Below, in pieces: positions 16,270 to 25,885 of a DNA stretch of 64,000 nucleotides; within the stretch, counting starts at the first letter, position 1, and every line of letters begins with the position of its first letter. A model generated the notes under the pieces. That model made no database searches, was not told the origin of the DNA, and saw only the letters and a program-made list of their open reading frames with translations. Made by a program: the position numbers and the translations under genes. Source of the stretch: Thermomicrobiales bacterium (GTDB taxonomy: Bacteria; Chloroflexota; Chloroflexia; Thermomicrobiales; UBA6265); contig JAHBVL010000007.1 in the NCBI GenBank assembly GCA_019637585.1, positions 50,519 to 114,518 on the forward strand, read 5' to 3'.

Positions 16270-18360
16270 ATGCAAAACGACCCAGGCGGTAAAGAACCGT
16301 CTCAGCCGAAGAATTTCCTCGACAAGATGTTGAACCGTGACACGTCCAACGGAAAAGAGGGCGGAACCCAGAAACCCGGCGAGGAGAAACCGCGCCCGCG
16401 TGTACCCAGCTGGGTCATCGGCGCGCTGATCGTCGCCCTGATCGGGTGGTACGTCTATCAGTACTTCCTCCCCGGCAACGACACCACCTACACCAGCGTT
16501 CCCTACTCGGTCGCCGTTTCTCAGATCGAGGATGGCAACGTCACCGAAGCGGAGATCACCCAGACCTCGATTCAGATCGATCTCGACAACGAGATCTACT
16601 GGAACAGCGAGCGGGACGTGATGGTGTCGTCGGACGATGGCGGTCCCGTTGTGGCGACCGATGCCCTCAAAGCCACGATTCCGCCGATCGTCCAGCAGAA
16701 CAATCAGGAATTGATCGATCTGCTAGCCGCCAACGATGTGGTGATCAAGGGACGCAATGCCGGGTCGTCGCTTTGGACCAGTCTCCTGTTCAGCTTCCTG
16801 CCGTTTCTCCTTTTCCTCGGGTTGCTGGTTTTCTTCGGGCGGCAGATGACCCGTGGCCAGCAGAATGTGTTCGGGTTTGGCCGCAGCAAAGCCCGCCAGC
16901 ACGATCCGGAGCGGCCACAGGTGACGTTCGCCGATGTGGCGGGCGAAGAAGAGGCCAAGCGAGAGCTGACCGAGGTGGTCGACTTCCTGCGCAATCCGGC
17001 CAAGTACCACCAGCTCGGCGCCCGGTTGCCTCGCGGTGTGCTCCTCGTCGGACCTCCGGGCACCGGCAAGACCTTGATGGCCAAGTCGGTGGCCGGCGAA
17101 GCTGGCGTCCCCTTCTTCAGCATCTCGGCGTCCGAATTCGTGGAGATGTTCGTCGGCGTCGGCGCCAGCCGGGTGCGGGATCTCTTCGAGAAGGCGAAAG
17201 CCTCCTCGCCGGCGATCGTGTTCATCGATGAAATGGACGCCGTCGGACGGCAGCGATTCGCTGGCCTGGGTGGATCGAACGACGAGCGCGAGCAGACCCT
17301 CAACCAATTGCTGGTCGAGATGGATGGTTTCGACACCAACCAGGAAGTCATCGTCATGGCCGCCACCAACCGGCCCGACGTGCTCGATCCGGCGCTGCTG
17401 CGCCCCGGTCGTTTCGACCGTCAGGTGACAATTGGACTGCCCGACAAGCAGGGCCGCGAAGCCATTCTCAAAATTCACACCCGGGGCATTCCGCTGGCGG
17501 CGGAGGTCGATCTGGTCAGTCTGGCTGGAGGAACCACCGGTTTCTCGGGCGCCGACCTGGCCAATCTGGTCAACGAAGCGGCCCTGACCGCCGCCCGGCG
17601 CAACAAGAAGCTGATCGAAACGGCAGATTTCGAGGATGCGCTGGATAAGGTGCTGCTCGGCACCGTCCGCAACGCCATTCTGAACAAGCGAGACCGCGAA
17701 GTTGTGGCCACCCACGAAGCGGGTCATGCCCTGGTCGCGCACTACACACCAGGCACCGACCCGTTGCGCAAGGTCTCGATCGTGCCGCGAGGCCGGGCAT
17801 TGGGCGTGGCGATTCAGGCTCCGGAGGAAGACCGCTACAACGTCTCCAAACGCTACATCGATGGCCGTCTGGACACGCTGCTCGGCGGCCGGGCCGCGGA
17901 GAAGGTGGTGTTCAACGAGATCACCACCGGAGCGGAATCGGACCTCAAACAGGCCACCGCGTTGGCCCGCCGCATGGTTGGGTTGTGGGGTATGAGCGAC
18001 GAAGTCGGCCCGGTCTATCTCGGCACCGGCGAGGAGCACGTTTTCCTGGGTCGCGAGATCGTGCAGGACAAAGCGTTCTCGGACGCGACGGCGACGCGGC
18101 TCGATGCCGCGGTGCGCGACATCATCGAGGGCGCCCAGGAGCGCTCGATCACGATGATCGGCAAACACCGGGACAAGCTCGATTCGCTGGTCAAAGCGCT
18201 TCTGGAGAAGGAAACGCTCGATGCCGCCGAAGTTATGGTCCTTCTCGGACCCCGGCCGGTCGATCCCTATCGCCCAGCCACGGAGCAGAACGATCTGGAG
18301 GACCCGCACGGGATGGCCGATCAGGCGATCGGCATCGTGACGAACGACACCGCCGGCTGA
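16270..18360 (+). CDS. ftsH: ATP-dependent zinc metalloprotease FtsH
   Basis: A 696-residue membrane AAA+ protease. It has a polar N-terminal extension of ~45 residues, then TM1 (about 46-68), an extracytoplasmic segment to about 170, and TM2 (about 171-195). The AAA module has Walker A GPPGTGKT near 260, Walker [11 protein letters not shown] and second-region-of-homology [19 protein letters not shown]. The M41 protease domain has the zinc site HEAGH near 482-486 and the third ligand Asp in ESDLKQAT. It degrades misfolded membrane proteins and some cytosolic regulators. It is longer than the typical 610-650 residues because of the N-terminal extension and an acidic tail. It is monocistronic, ended by the terminator at 18389. 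Confidence 0.95.
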   Translation: MQNDPGGKEPSQPKNFLDKMLNRDTSNGKEGGTQKPGEEKPRPRVPSWVIGALIVALIGWYVYQYFLPGNDTTYTSVPYSVAVSQIEDGNVTEAEITQTSIQIDLDNEIYWNSERDVMVSSDDGGPVVATDALKATIPPIVQQNNQELIDLLAANDVVIKGRNAGSSLWTSLLFSFLPFLLFLGLLVFFGRQMTRGQQNVFGFGRSKARQHDPERPQVTFADVAGEEEAKRELTEVVDFLRNPAKYHQLGARLPRGVLLVGPPGTGKTLMAKSVAGEAGVPFFSISASEFVEMFVGVGASRVRDLFEKAKASSPAIVFIDEMDAVGRQRFAGLGGSNDEREQTLNQLLVEMDGFDTNQEVIVMAATNRPDVLDPALLRPGRFDRQVTIGLPDKQGREAILKIHTRGIPLAAEVDLVSLAGGTTGFSGADLANLVNEAALTAARRNKKLIETADFEDALDKVLLGTVRNAILNKRDREVVATHEAGHALVAHYTPGTDPLRKVSIVPRGRALGVAIQAPEEDRYNVSKRYIDGRLDTLLGGRAAEKVVFNEITTGAESDLKQATALARRMVGLWGMSDEVGPVYLGTGEEHVFLGREIVQDKAFSDATATRLDAAVRDIIEGAQERSITMIGKHRDKLDSLVKALLEKETLDAAEVMVLLGPRPVDPYRPATEQNDLEDPHGMADQAIGIVTNDTAG

Positions 18361-18388
18361 TCAGCCGCATAGCGTCTGACATCCGAGA

Positions 18389-18419
18389 CCCCGGGACGAG
18401 CCATCGTCCCGGGGTTTTT
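18389..18419 (+). terminator. Rho-independent terminator after ftsH
   Basis: A 10-bp perfect GC-rich stem (CCCCGGGACG / CGTCCCGGGG), a 6-base loop, then TTTTT. It is 28 bp past the ftsH stop. Confidence 0.9.
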
Positions 18420-18535
18420 CTGTCCGGCACTGTCGATCCGGAGTCAGGTCCGCGGCATTTGGGAATCGGTCATACTAAACGCAACGACCTCGCCGCTTTT
18501 TGGGCGCTGTTTCGCGTCAGAAAGACAGATCCCCA

Positions 18536-20941
18536 ATGAGTCTGAATGCCCCGATTGCCAGCGAGATTCCGGCGCTGACAGAGGAAGAGGCAGCGGCTCT
18601 CCTGGAAGTCGAGAAGCGAATGCTCTGGATCTCGACCCAGATGATCCATCACGCCAACAATATCCGCCCCAATGTCGACGGATCCAAGGTTGGCGGTCAT
18701 CAGGCCTCCTCGGCGTCGGTCAGCACGATTCTGGCGGCGCTCTATTTTCATTTCCTGCGGGCGGGCGACCGGGTTTCGATCAAACCGCATGCGTCGCCGA
18801 TCTATCACGCCGCCCAGTATCTGCTGGGCAACCTCGACCGCAAATACCTGACCACCTTGCGCGAGTTCAAGGGGTTGCAGTCCTATCCGAGCCGGACCAA
18901 GGATCCCGACCCCGTCGATTTCTCGACTGGTTCGGTCGGTCTGGGCGCGGTCGCTCCGGTGTTTGCGGCGCTGGCCAGCCGGTACAACGAGCTGCATTTT
19001 GGCGAGGTGACATCGAGCCGCTTCGTTGCCCTCATCGGCGACGCCGAGCTCGACGAAGGGAATGTCTGGGAAACCGTTGCCGAAGAAGCGATCCGCGGTC
19101 TGGGCAATGTCATCTGGATCGTCGACCTCAACCGGCAGAGTCTCGATCGGGTCATTCCCGGCGTGCGCGCCGCTCATTTGAAGGCCCTTTTCGCCGGCGC
19201 CGGTTGGCGCGTTTTCGAAGCGAAATATGGCAGCCGTTTGGCCGCGGCCATGAATGGGCCGCATGGAGCGGCGCTACGGCGACGCATCGACGAAGCGAGC
19301 AACGAGGAGTATCAGTCGCTGATCCGGGTTACGGATGGCGCGGAGCTGCGTCGCCGCTTGACGGCGGTCGCGGATGCCAAGTACCGGAGATCGCTGGTCG
19401 AATCGGTGAAGCATGTCCCGGACGATCAGCTGCGCGATTTGGTGGCCAATCTGGGCGGACACGACCTGCCCGGGTTGATCGAGGTGCTCGATCAGGCAGA
19501 CGCCGTGGAAGATGCGCCGGCGGTGGTGTTCGCCTACACGATCAAGGGGTACGGATTGCCGATTGCCGGCGATCCGCTCAATCACTCCCAGTTGCTGAGC
19601 CAGAAGCAGATGGACGTTCTGCAGGAGGAGCTCGGCATCGACCCCGACGATATCTGGGCGCGATTCCCGGAGGATTCGGTCGGTGGCCGCGTGGTGCAAT
19701 CAGCGGTTGAACGCTTGCAGGAAACCCCGATCGAGCGGAACACGCTGCTCAGCGCTGACGCGCTGCCGGCGTCGCTCGACACCCGCCATCCCGTGTCGAC
19801 CTCGACCCAGGAAGCGCTGGGCCGCTGCCTGGCCCGCGTCGCCGACTTTGAAGCGGTGCGGAACCGGGTGGTGACGATGTCGCCCGATGTGGCCACCTCT
19901 ACCCATCTCTCCGGCTGGATCAACAAGGTTGGCGTGTTCGCCCAGGAACCGGCGGCGGACTACGAAGCCGCCGGACCCAAGATGCTGAAGTGGAACCCCG
20001 ATCCCTCCGGCCGGCACATCGAGCTCGGCATCTCGGAGATGAATCTGTTCATGGCGCTGGGGCAGTTCGGACTTTCGTATGAGCTGACCGGCCAGCACCT
20101 GATCCCCGTGGGCACGGTCTACGACCCATTCGTTTGCCGGGGGCTCGACGCGCTGATCTACAGCCTCTATGGCGGTGCCCGCATGATCTTCGCCGGTACG
20201 CCGGCCGGTGTTTCTCTCAGCCCCGAAGGGGGAGCCCACCAGAGCACGATCACGCCCTCCATCGGTATCGAGCTGCCGGATCTGGTGTTGTATGAACCGG
20301 CATTCGCCAGGGAAGTGGAATGGCTGCTGCTCGAAGCGATGCGTCAGTGCTGCGACCGAGCGCATGGCCGCTCGACCTATCTGCGCCTTTCCACCAAACC
20401 GATCGACCAGAACCTGCTCGACGAGCCTCTGGCCAGAATCGGCGAGTTGGAATTGCGCCGTCAGGTGATCGCCGGTGGTTACCGGCTTGTCGATCGCGCC
20501 GGCAGTGGCGGCGAAACGGTGAACATCTTCACCGGGGGGATCATGGCGCCGGAAGCGATTCGGGCATCCGAGATGTTGCTCGACGAGGGAATCGCCGCCA
20601 ATGTGATCAACACCACCTCGGTCGACCGGCTCTACACCGACCTCCGCTCGGCCCGGCAAGGACAGCTTCGGGATGCGGGATCCCCGCTCTCCATGGGGCA
20701 TATCGAAACGCTCATCCCTCGCGCCGAGCGGCGAGCGCCGATCGTTTCGGTGCTCGATGGAGCGTCGCATGCCATGAGCTTCCTCGGCGGTGTCTTCGGT
20801 GTGCCGATCGTGCCGCTGGGAGTCGATCAGTTCGGCCAGTCGGGTTCGCGAGACGATCTCTACCACTATGTCGGCATCGATGCCGACGCCATCGTCAATG
20901 CGGCCATGCTGGCGCTCGACCTCGCGGCCGATCGCGACTGA
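18536..20941 (+). CDS. homodimeric-type pyruvate dehydrogenase E1 / transketolase-like ThDP enzyme
   Basis: An 801-residue thiamine-diphosphate enzyme of the AceE/transketolase superfamily. The N-terminal half has GGHQASSASVSTILAALYFHF, a DFSTGSVGLGAVAPVFAAL segment and the ThDP motif GDAELDEGN...WIVDLNRQSLD, near 174-210. The central domain has the catalytic Glu region HIELGISEMNLFMALGQFGL. A C-terminal transketolase-like domain follows. AceE is ~880 residues, so this is a shortened relative. No E2 or E3 gene is adjacent, so its acceptor is unknown; 2-oxoacid decarboxylation is family inference. The ATG at 18536 fits the conserved start. Its TGA overlaps the ATG of the flavin-reductase-like gene. 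Confidence 0.85.
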   Translation: MSLNAPIASEIPALTEEEAAALLEVEKRMLWISTQMIHHANNIRPNVDGSKVGGHQASSASVSTILAALYFHFLRAGDRVSIKPHASPIYHAAQYLLGNLDRKYLTTLREFKGLQSYPSRTKDPDPVDFSTGSVGLGAVAPVFAALASRYNELHFGEVTSSRFVALIGDAELDEGNVWETVAEEAIRGLGNVIWIVDLNRQSLDRVIPGVRAAHLKALFAGAGWRVFEAKYGSRLAAAMNGPHGAALRRRIDEASNEEYQSLIRVTDGAELRRRLTAVADAKYRRSLVESVKHVPDDQLRDLVANLGGHDLPGLIEVLDQADAVEDAPAVVFAYTIKGYGLPIAGDPLNHSQLLSQKQMDVLQEELGIDPDDIWARFPEDSVGGRVVQSAVERLQETPIERNTLLSADALPASLDTRHPVSTSTQEALGRCLARVADFEAVRNRVVTMSPDVATSTHLSGWINKVGVFAQEPAADYEAAGPKMLKWNPDPSGRHIELGISEMNLFMALGQFGLSYELTGQHLIPVGTVYDPFVCRGLDALIYSLYGGARMIFAGTPAGVSLSPEGGAHQSTITPSIGIELPDLVLYEPAFAREVEWLLLEAMRQCCDRAHGRSTYLRLSTKPIDQNLLDEPLARIGELELRRQVIAGGYRLVDRAGSGGETVNIFTGGIMAPEAIRASEMLLDEGIAANVINTTSVDRLYTDLRSARQGQLRDAGSPLSMGHIETLIPRAERRAPIVSVLDGASHAMSFLGGVFGVPIVPLGVDQFGQSGSRDDLYHYVGIDADAIVNAAMLALDLAADRD

Positions 20942-21429
20942 TGACGCTCGATCCCGCCGCGAAGAAAGCGGTGCTCCGCTCGTTCACCTACGGTCTCTAT
21001 GCCGTGAGCGCATCGGACGGGAATGAGCGCGGCATCTTTACCGCCAACTGGCTGACACAGGTGTCGTTCGACCCGCCGATGGTGGCGGTATCGGTCGAGC
21101 TCGATTCGTCCACATTGGGGGTGATCCGGCGAAGCGGGCAATTTGCGGTATCGCCCCTCAGGAGCGGCCAGCGGGATCTTGCCGGAAGTCTGGGCCGCCC
21201 CAGGAGCAAGGCGGGTGACAAAGTCGCGGCGCTCGGCGATGCCGTGGTGAGAACCGAGTCGGGTTGCCTGGCGTATGCGGCAGGTCTCGGTTATCTGGTC
21301 TGCCGGGTCACAGCAGAGGCGCCCGCGGGAGACTCAGTACTGATCGTCGGCGAGGTCATCGAAGCAGTTGCCGGCAAACCTGGCGAGCCGTTGACAATGA
21401 AAGACGCCGGGTTTCGCCATTTCGGCTAA
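20941..21429 (+). CDS. flavin reductase-like FMN-binding domain protein
   Basis: A 162-residue split-barrel flavin-binding protein: RSFTYGLYAVSASDGNERGIFTANWLTQVSFDPPMVAVSVE is the typical N-terminal FMN-binding segment, with the 'T-x-N-x-x-x-x-V-S-x-x-P-P' core and a following STLGVIRRSGQFAVS. Such proteins reduce FMN/FAD with NAD(P)H or bind flavin as oxidoreductases. The ATG overlaps the preceding stop (TGATG), so translation is coupled to the E1-type enzyme, suggesting a joint redox step; that pairing is unusual and its purpose is not clear. It ends 21 bp before a family C repeat. Confidence 0.82.
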   Translation: MTLDPAAKKAVLRSFTYGLYAVSASDGNERGIFTANWLTQVSFDPPMVAVSVELDSSTLGVIRRSGQFAVSPLRSGQRDLAGSLGRPRSKAGDKVAALGDAVVRTESGCLAYAAGLGYLVCRVTAEAPAGDSVLIVGEVIEAVAGKPGEPLTMKDAGFRHFG

Positions 21430-21450
21430 CCCCGGCGCTCCGCGATGACC

Positions 21451-21556
21451 GCCCGGCCGTAAACGGGCCGGGCTCACTGGACAAAGGTCCTTCGGACCTC
21501 GCACCCTCGCCCCGGCAGGGGCGTCGCACTGTGAGCGACGCCGTTTACGGCGTCGC
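21451..21556. repeat. ~105-bp element with GGCCGTAAACGG ends (family C copy 1)
   Basis: Starts GCCCGGCCGTAAACGGGCCG, has an inner palindrome AAGGTCCTTCGGACCT and ends GCGACGCCGTTTACGGCGTC. A second copy with the same order is at 28930-29034. Both lie just 3' of a plus-strand gene. Confidence 0.75.
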
Positions 21557-21611
21557 TGTCTCGCGGGCACCGCATCCCGGCGCCCACGAGCCGAACGCGC
21601 GATCCAGCGGG

Positions 21612-21734
21612 CTAAACCGACTGTGTCTCCGGCTGGATGACTGGCGTCTCGATCTTGAGCCGTCGCTCCCCGCCCGGCATCATCAGCCAGGTGACGATCA
21701 TCAGCGCGAAGAGGAAGAACGAAAGTGCAATCAC
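21612..21734 (-). CDS. 40-residue single-pass membrane microprotein next to amt
   Basis: A GTG at 21734 with GGAG 7 bases upstream opens a 40-residue frame: one hydrophobic helix at residues 2-19 (IALSFFLFALMIVTWLMMP), then a charged cytoplasmic-type tail GGERRLKIETPVIQPETQSV. It starts 43 bp downstream of the ammonium transporter stop on the same strand and is probably cotranscribed. I recognise no family. The strong ribosome-binding site and the helix/tail design support a real gene; a small regulatory or assembly subunit of the transporter is conceivable but unproven. Confidence 0.6.
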   Translation of the reverse strand: MIALSFFLFALMIVTWLMMPGGERRLKIETPVIQPETQSV

Positions 21735-21777
21735 GGTGCTTCTCCTTTCAAACCAAACTGTTGCCGACGACTGATTC

Positions 21778-23010
21778 CTAGAGCTGGTAGGCGACTTCGC
21801 CGTGCTGCGAGCTGTCGAGACCGAGAACTTCCTCGTTCTCATTGACGCGCAACCCGATCAGCAGGTCGATGACCTTGAGAATCACGAAACTGGCGATTGC
21901 CGCGTAGAGAATGGTGGCGCCGACGGCAACGATCTGCTTCCAGAGTTGCCCGGCGTTGCCATAGAGCAACCCATCGGCGCCGATTCCATTGATCGACTGC
22001 TTCGCGAAAATGCCGGTGGCGATAGCGCCCCAGATGCCGCCGACACCGTGCACCGCGAAAACGTCGAGGGCATCGTCGATGCCGGCGCCTTCCTTGAGCA
22101 GATCGACCGCAAAGAAACAGATCAGTCCGGCGCCGAATCCAATGGCGATCGACGAGGCGGGTGAGACGAATCCGGCTGCGGGGGTGATGCCGACCAGTCC
22201 GGCAATGGCTCCCACCGCCACACCGAGCACGCTGGGGTGACCGTGCCGCCACCAGCTGACGGTCATCCAGGTCAGGGCGCCCATCGCCGCGGCGAGGGTC
22301 GTGACGACGGCGGCGTTCGCCGCCAAACCGTTGGCGCCAAGCGCGCTGCCCGCGTTGAAGCCGTACCAACCGAACCAGAGGAGACCAGCGCCGAGCACGG
22401 TCATCGTCACGTCATGTGGGTCCATCTTCTCCTGGCCGAAGCCGACCCGTTTGCCCAGAAGCTTGGCGGCGACAAGTGCGCTCACGCCGGAAGCGATATG
22501 GACGACGGTTCCGCCGGCAAAGTCGAGCGCGCCAAAGTCCGCTAGCCATCCACCGGCCGCCCAGACCCAGTGAGCGATCGGCGAGTAGACGAAGGTCGAC
22601 CAGAGGATGGCGAAAAGAGCGAACGCCTTGAACCGTTTCCGTTCGGCGAACGCGCCGGTGATCAGTGCGGCCGTGATGATGGCGAACATCATCTGGAAGA
22701 GCATGAAGAGGGCGAAGGGAATGGTGACGCCGTAGATCGAATGAGGTTCGCCACCGACGTTTTTCAGACCGAGATAGTCGAATCCCCCGATGATTCCGCC
22801 CCGGTCCTCACCAAAAGCCAGGGTGAACCCCCAGAGCGCCCAAACGATGGAGATCAGGCAGAGAATGAAGAAACTGTGCATGATCGTGGAGAGCACGTTC
22901 TTCTTTCGGACCAGTCCCCCGTAGAAGAACCCGAGCCCAGGCGTCATCAGCATGACCAGCGCCATGGACGCCAGGACCCAGGCGGTATCCCCAGTGTTGA
23001 TTTCCGGCAT
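21778..23010 (-). CDS. amt: ammonium transporter Amt
   Basis: A 410-residue Amt/MEP/Rh transporter with about 11 membrane helices and an extracytoplasmic N-terminus. The pore twin histidines are in YSPIAHWVW and DVFAVHGVGGIWG, and the conserved GxxxNxGSALGANGLAANA-like stretch is present. The ATG at 23010 (MPEINTGDTAWVL) is chosen because GGAGGGAAACGC precedes it. It conducts ammonia/ammonium across the cytoplasmic membrane. No glnB/glnK is adjacent, which is the usual partner; instead a 40-residue membrane protein follows. Confidence 0.94.
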   Translation of the reverse strand: MPEINTGDTAWVLASMALVMLMTPGLGFFYGGLVRKKNVLSTIMHSFFILCLISIVWALWGFTLAFGEDRGGIIGGFDYLGLKNVGGEPHSIYGVTIPFALFMLFQMMFAIITAALITGAFAERKRFKAFALFAILWSTFVYSPIAHWVWAAGGWLADFGALDFAGGTVVHIASGVSALVAAKLLGKRVGFGQEKMDPHDVTMTVLGAGLLWFGWYGFNAGSALGANGLAANAAVVTTLAAAMGALTWMTVSWWRHGHPSVLGVAVGAIAGLVGITPAAGFVSPASSIAIGFGAGLICFFAVDLLKEGAGIDDALDVFAVHGVGGIWGAIATGIFAKQSINGIGADGLLYGNAGQLWKQIVAVGATILYAAIASFVILKVIDLLIGLRVNENEEVLGLDSSQHGEVAYQL

Positions 23011-23318
23011 CGCGTTTCCCTCCGGTGTGAGATCAGTACCCAGAGGGGAGTGTAGGCAGGGGCAAAGAGCGCGACGGCGTGCAGCATCCACCAAACGCGC
23101 GCCTGGAACTGTAGATGTCGCACAAAAACCGGCACGAAATGGCGGAACGAGCAACGCTGATCGGCATGGGTACTAACGACTGGCGATCCCCTTTGTGTCT
23201 TCGGCACAAGAACGGGCAATGAGGTGGCGATGCGCCGACCCGAATCGATGGAGAAAGCCGCAGAAATGAGCGCGTCGTATACTCGGCTGACGTCGAAGCG
23301 CTGACTCGGCGCCGTGAG
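23011..23318. other. divergent intergenic region, no gene seen
   Basis: About 308 bp between amt (minus) and the first Agl23-like gene (plus). It should contain promoters for both directions. A TATACT lies at 23278-23283, 36 bp before the plus-strand start, without a convincing -35. No repeat or RNA gene seen. Confidence 0.4.
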
Positions 23319-25856
23319 ATGTGCAGTTCAATGGAGCGGGATTTGCAGTCAGGCCACGATGGTGGGCGCGACGAGACAGCCCCTGTACCAAACGATCGCC
23401 GGATTCGCCGGGTGAATTCGGAAACAGATGCGCAGTACGCAGCGACCGCCGCCCCGGGTGGCGGAGTGGCGGCTGTCGACCCCCGAATCACGCCATTCGA
23501 GGCAATCCGCCCTCCTGCCCTCCTCTCGGGGCGACTGCCGGCCAGCGTGTCGGTCGAGTCCTGCCTCTATCTCCTGATGGTCGTCGCGGCGATCCTCTCC
23601 CGCTTCTGGGACCTCGGGTCGAAAACGCTTCATCACGACGAGAGTCTGCACACCTACTATTCGTGGGAGCTGGCGGTTGGCAGGGGGTATGTGCACGATC
23701 CCCTGATGCATGGTCCGTTTCTCTTCCATGCCAATGCGCTCGTCTATTGGTTGTTCGGCGCCACCGATGCCACCAGCAGGTATATGCCGGCGCTTTTCGG
23801 CGTGTTCATCGTGGCGCTGCCATGGTTGCTGCGAGGACCGCAGTTTCTCGGGCGATGGGGCGCTCTGGCGGCTTCCTTCTTCTTCCTGATCTCCCCGACG
23901 ATCCTCTACCAGAGCCGCTACATCCGGCATGACATCTATACCATCGCCGGAACGCTCCTCCTCTTTATCTGCGTTGTGCGGTATGTCGACGAGCAGCGTC
24001 GTCGCTGGCTGGTCGCCGGTGCTGCGACGATCGCCTTCCTGCTGACCAATCACGAGATCGTCTTTGCCATTCTGGCGATCTTCGGCGGCTATCTCTACGC
24101 CACGGTTTTTGTCGAGTATTTCCGGGTCTGGCGCACCAGGGCTCCGCGGCTGGCGTGGGGGCTGGTAGGCCTCCACCTGCTGATGGTGATCGCCAGCGTC
24201 GCGCTCTTTGCCGTGACGTCCACTTCCACCAAAGACGAGCTGCTCGCCATTCCCTGGGAGAATCCGACTGCGGATCAGCAACGCGAGTACTACAAAACAG
24301 TCGTCACCAATCCGATGATCCTCGGCTATGTGGTGCTCCTGGCTCTCTTTCTGGCCGGTCTCGTTTTCCTGGTCATGGAGGGCAGGAACGTCCGCTACGA
24401 TCCAGAATGCGAATCCGATTGCCATCCCGAGCGGCGTCAGGGTGCGGTGAGCCGGGCGGTCCGAGTTGCCTGGCGGGATGGGCAGGGGTTGCTCCTGGCG
24501 CTGATCGCCGGTCTGGCGATTTTCGTGCCGCTCTATACAACCCTGTTCCAGAACATGAACGGCCTGCGCAGCTCGACTGTGGCCACCGACGGAACGCTCC
24601 TCTACTGGCTGGCGCAGCACGACGTGCAACGGGGCGAGCAGCCCTGGTTCTACTTCCTGTTGCTCCTGCCCCAATATGAGTTCCTGGCCGTCGTGCTGGG
24701 TGGGTTCATGCTGGCGGTCGTGGGATGGCAGGCGTTGATGGCGCTGCTGGGCCGGGAACACGGCAGTCATCTCTTTTTTCGGTTGTTCGTCGCCTTCTGG
24801 TTCGTGGCGATTTTCGGCGGTCTCTCCTACGCCGGTGAGAAGATGCCCTGGCTGGTGGTTCATATCGCGTTGCCGGGAATTTTGCTGGCGGCGATGACCG
24901 TCCAGATCGCGGTGCAGCGGGCGGCCCGTCTGGGCAACGCCGTGGCATCCCACCCTCGTCTGCCGGCGTTCATCCAGACCGACTGGTCGCTGACAGGTCT
25001 ACTGTTGCTGGCCGGCGGCGCCTGGATCTGGGTGGCGGCGCGTCTGACCTATGGGCGGTTCCGGCCTGAAAGCGAAGGCAATCGAGGCGGATATCGCCGC
25101 GTGACCACCGATTTCGCCGTCGACCACTGGTGGTGGCTGGCCATTCCGTGGCTGGTGGTCATTGGGTTGCTGATCGTCTGGTTGCTGCTGCGCGGTCCGA
25201 TGCGCACCGCGCTGGCCACGCTGGCGGCGATCATCATCGGATTGAGCTTTCTGCAGGTCCACGCCGGGTGGCGGCTTTCCTATCAGGAAGCCGACGTACC
25301 TCGCGACATGCTGGTCTATACCCAGACCTCCCCCGACGTTCAGCGCGTGATGAATGAGATCGACGAACTCTCGGCGTTGATGACCGGTGGGCAGCATCTC
25401 GTGGTGGCGTACGACAGCCATGTCGCCTGGCCATTTCAGTGGTACCTGCGCGACTACGACAGCAAGCGGTTCACGGGAGACGCGTCGGGAAGTGGCAATC
25501 AAGACACCGCCGTCATCGTGGCCCGGTCTGGGCTGAGTATTCCCGGTTTCGAGCCGACGGAATACGTGCTGCGTTGGTGGTTTCCGGAAGAAACCTACCG
25601 GGATTTCGCTCTGGCGCCGGAGATTCCAGTGGGACGGTCGGCCTGGCGGAGTACCGATCAACCGCATGGCCCCTTCGATATCCTGAGCTCGATTTTCGAC
25701 ACCGTGGGCAATCAGCAGCACATAGACTATCAACTACGGCTCTACCGGTTGCTGATGTATCGCGATCTCGATTCGAATATCGGGCAGACAAACTTCACGC
25801 TCTATGTTCGGAGCGATCTCTTGCCGCTCTACAACTCGATCCGCTACAACAGTTGA
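23319..25856 (+). CDS. Agl23-like (TIGR03663) multi-pass membrane protein, paralogue 1
   Basis: An 845-residue protein with a polar N-terminus of about 70 residues and roughly a dozen membrane helices. After the first helix comes the GT-C-like acidic loop SKTLHHDESLHTYYSWELAVGRGYVHDPLMHGP, characteristic of the 'flippase activity-associated protein Agl23' family known from Chloroflexi and archaea. The C-terminal ~220 residues are soluble and extracytoplasmic (WRLSYQEADVPRDMLVYTQTSPDV, VAYDSHVAWPFQWYLRDYDS). Members are thought to act with lipid-linked glycans; no reaction is proven. The N-terminal start is uncertain, since ATG 23319, ATG 23331 or GTG 23413 are possible. It is followed 29 bp later by its paralogue. 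Confidence 0.83.
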   Translation: MCSSMERDLQSGHDGGRDETAPVPNDRRIRRVNSETDAQYAATAAPGGGVAAVDPRITPFEAIRPPALLSGRLPASVSVESCLYLLMVVAAILSRFWDLGSKTLHHDESLHTYYSWELAVGRGYVHDPLMHGPFLFHANALVYWLFGATDATSRYMPALFGVFIVALPWLLRGPQFLGRWGALAASFFFLISPTILYQSRYIRHDIYTIAGTLLLFICVVRYVDEQRRRWLVAGAATIAFLLTNHEIVFAILAIFGGYLYATVFVEYFRVWRTRAPRLAWGLVGLHLLMVIASVALFAVTSTSTKDELLAIPWENPTADQQREYYKTVVTNPMILGYVVLLALFLAGLVFLVMEGRNVRYDPECESDCHPERRQGAVSRAVRVAWRDGQGLLLALIAGLAIFVPLYTTLFQNMNGLRSSTVATDGTLLYWLAQHDVQRGEQPWFYFLLLLPQYEFLAVVLGGFMLAVVGWQALMALLGREHGSHLFFRLFVAFWFVAIFGGLSYAGEKMPWLVVHIALPGILLAAMTVQIAVQRAARLGNAVASHPRLPAFIQTDWSLTGLLLLAGGAWIWVAARLTYGRFRPESEGNRGGYRRVTTDFAVDHWWWLAIPWLVVIGLLIVWLLLRGPMRTALATLAAIIIGLSFLQVHAGWRLSYQEADVPRDMLVYTQTSPDVQRVMNEIDELSALMTGGQHLVVAYDSHVAWPFQWYLRDYDSKRFTGDASGSGNQDTAVIVARSGLSIPGFEPTEYVLRWWFPEETYRDFALAPEIPVGRSAWRSTDQPHGPFDILSSIFDTVGNQQHIDYQLRLYRLLMYRDLDSNIGQTNFTLYVRSDLLPLYNSIRYNS

Positions 25857-25885
25857 TCGCAACCTGAGGAAGACGAGGGGGTTCC

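Noticed and set aside
23349-24953. 534-codon frame on the minus strand opposite the Agl23-like gene
   Set aside because: Extremely rich in Gln, Arg and Glu with no fold or ribosome-binding site; a shadow of the plus-strand gene.
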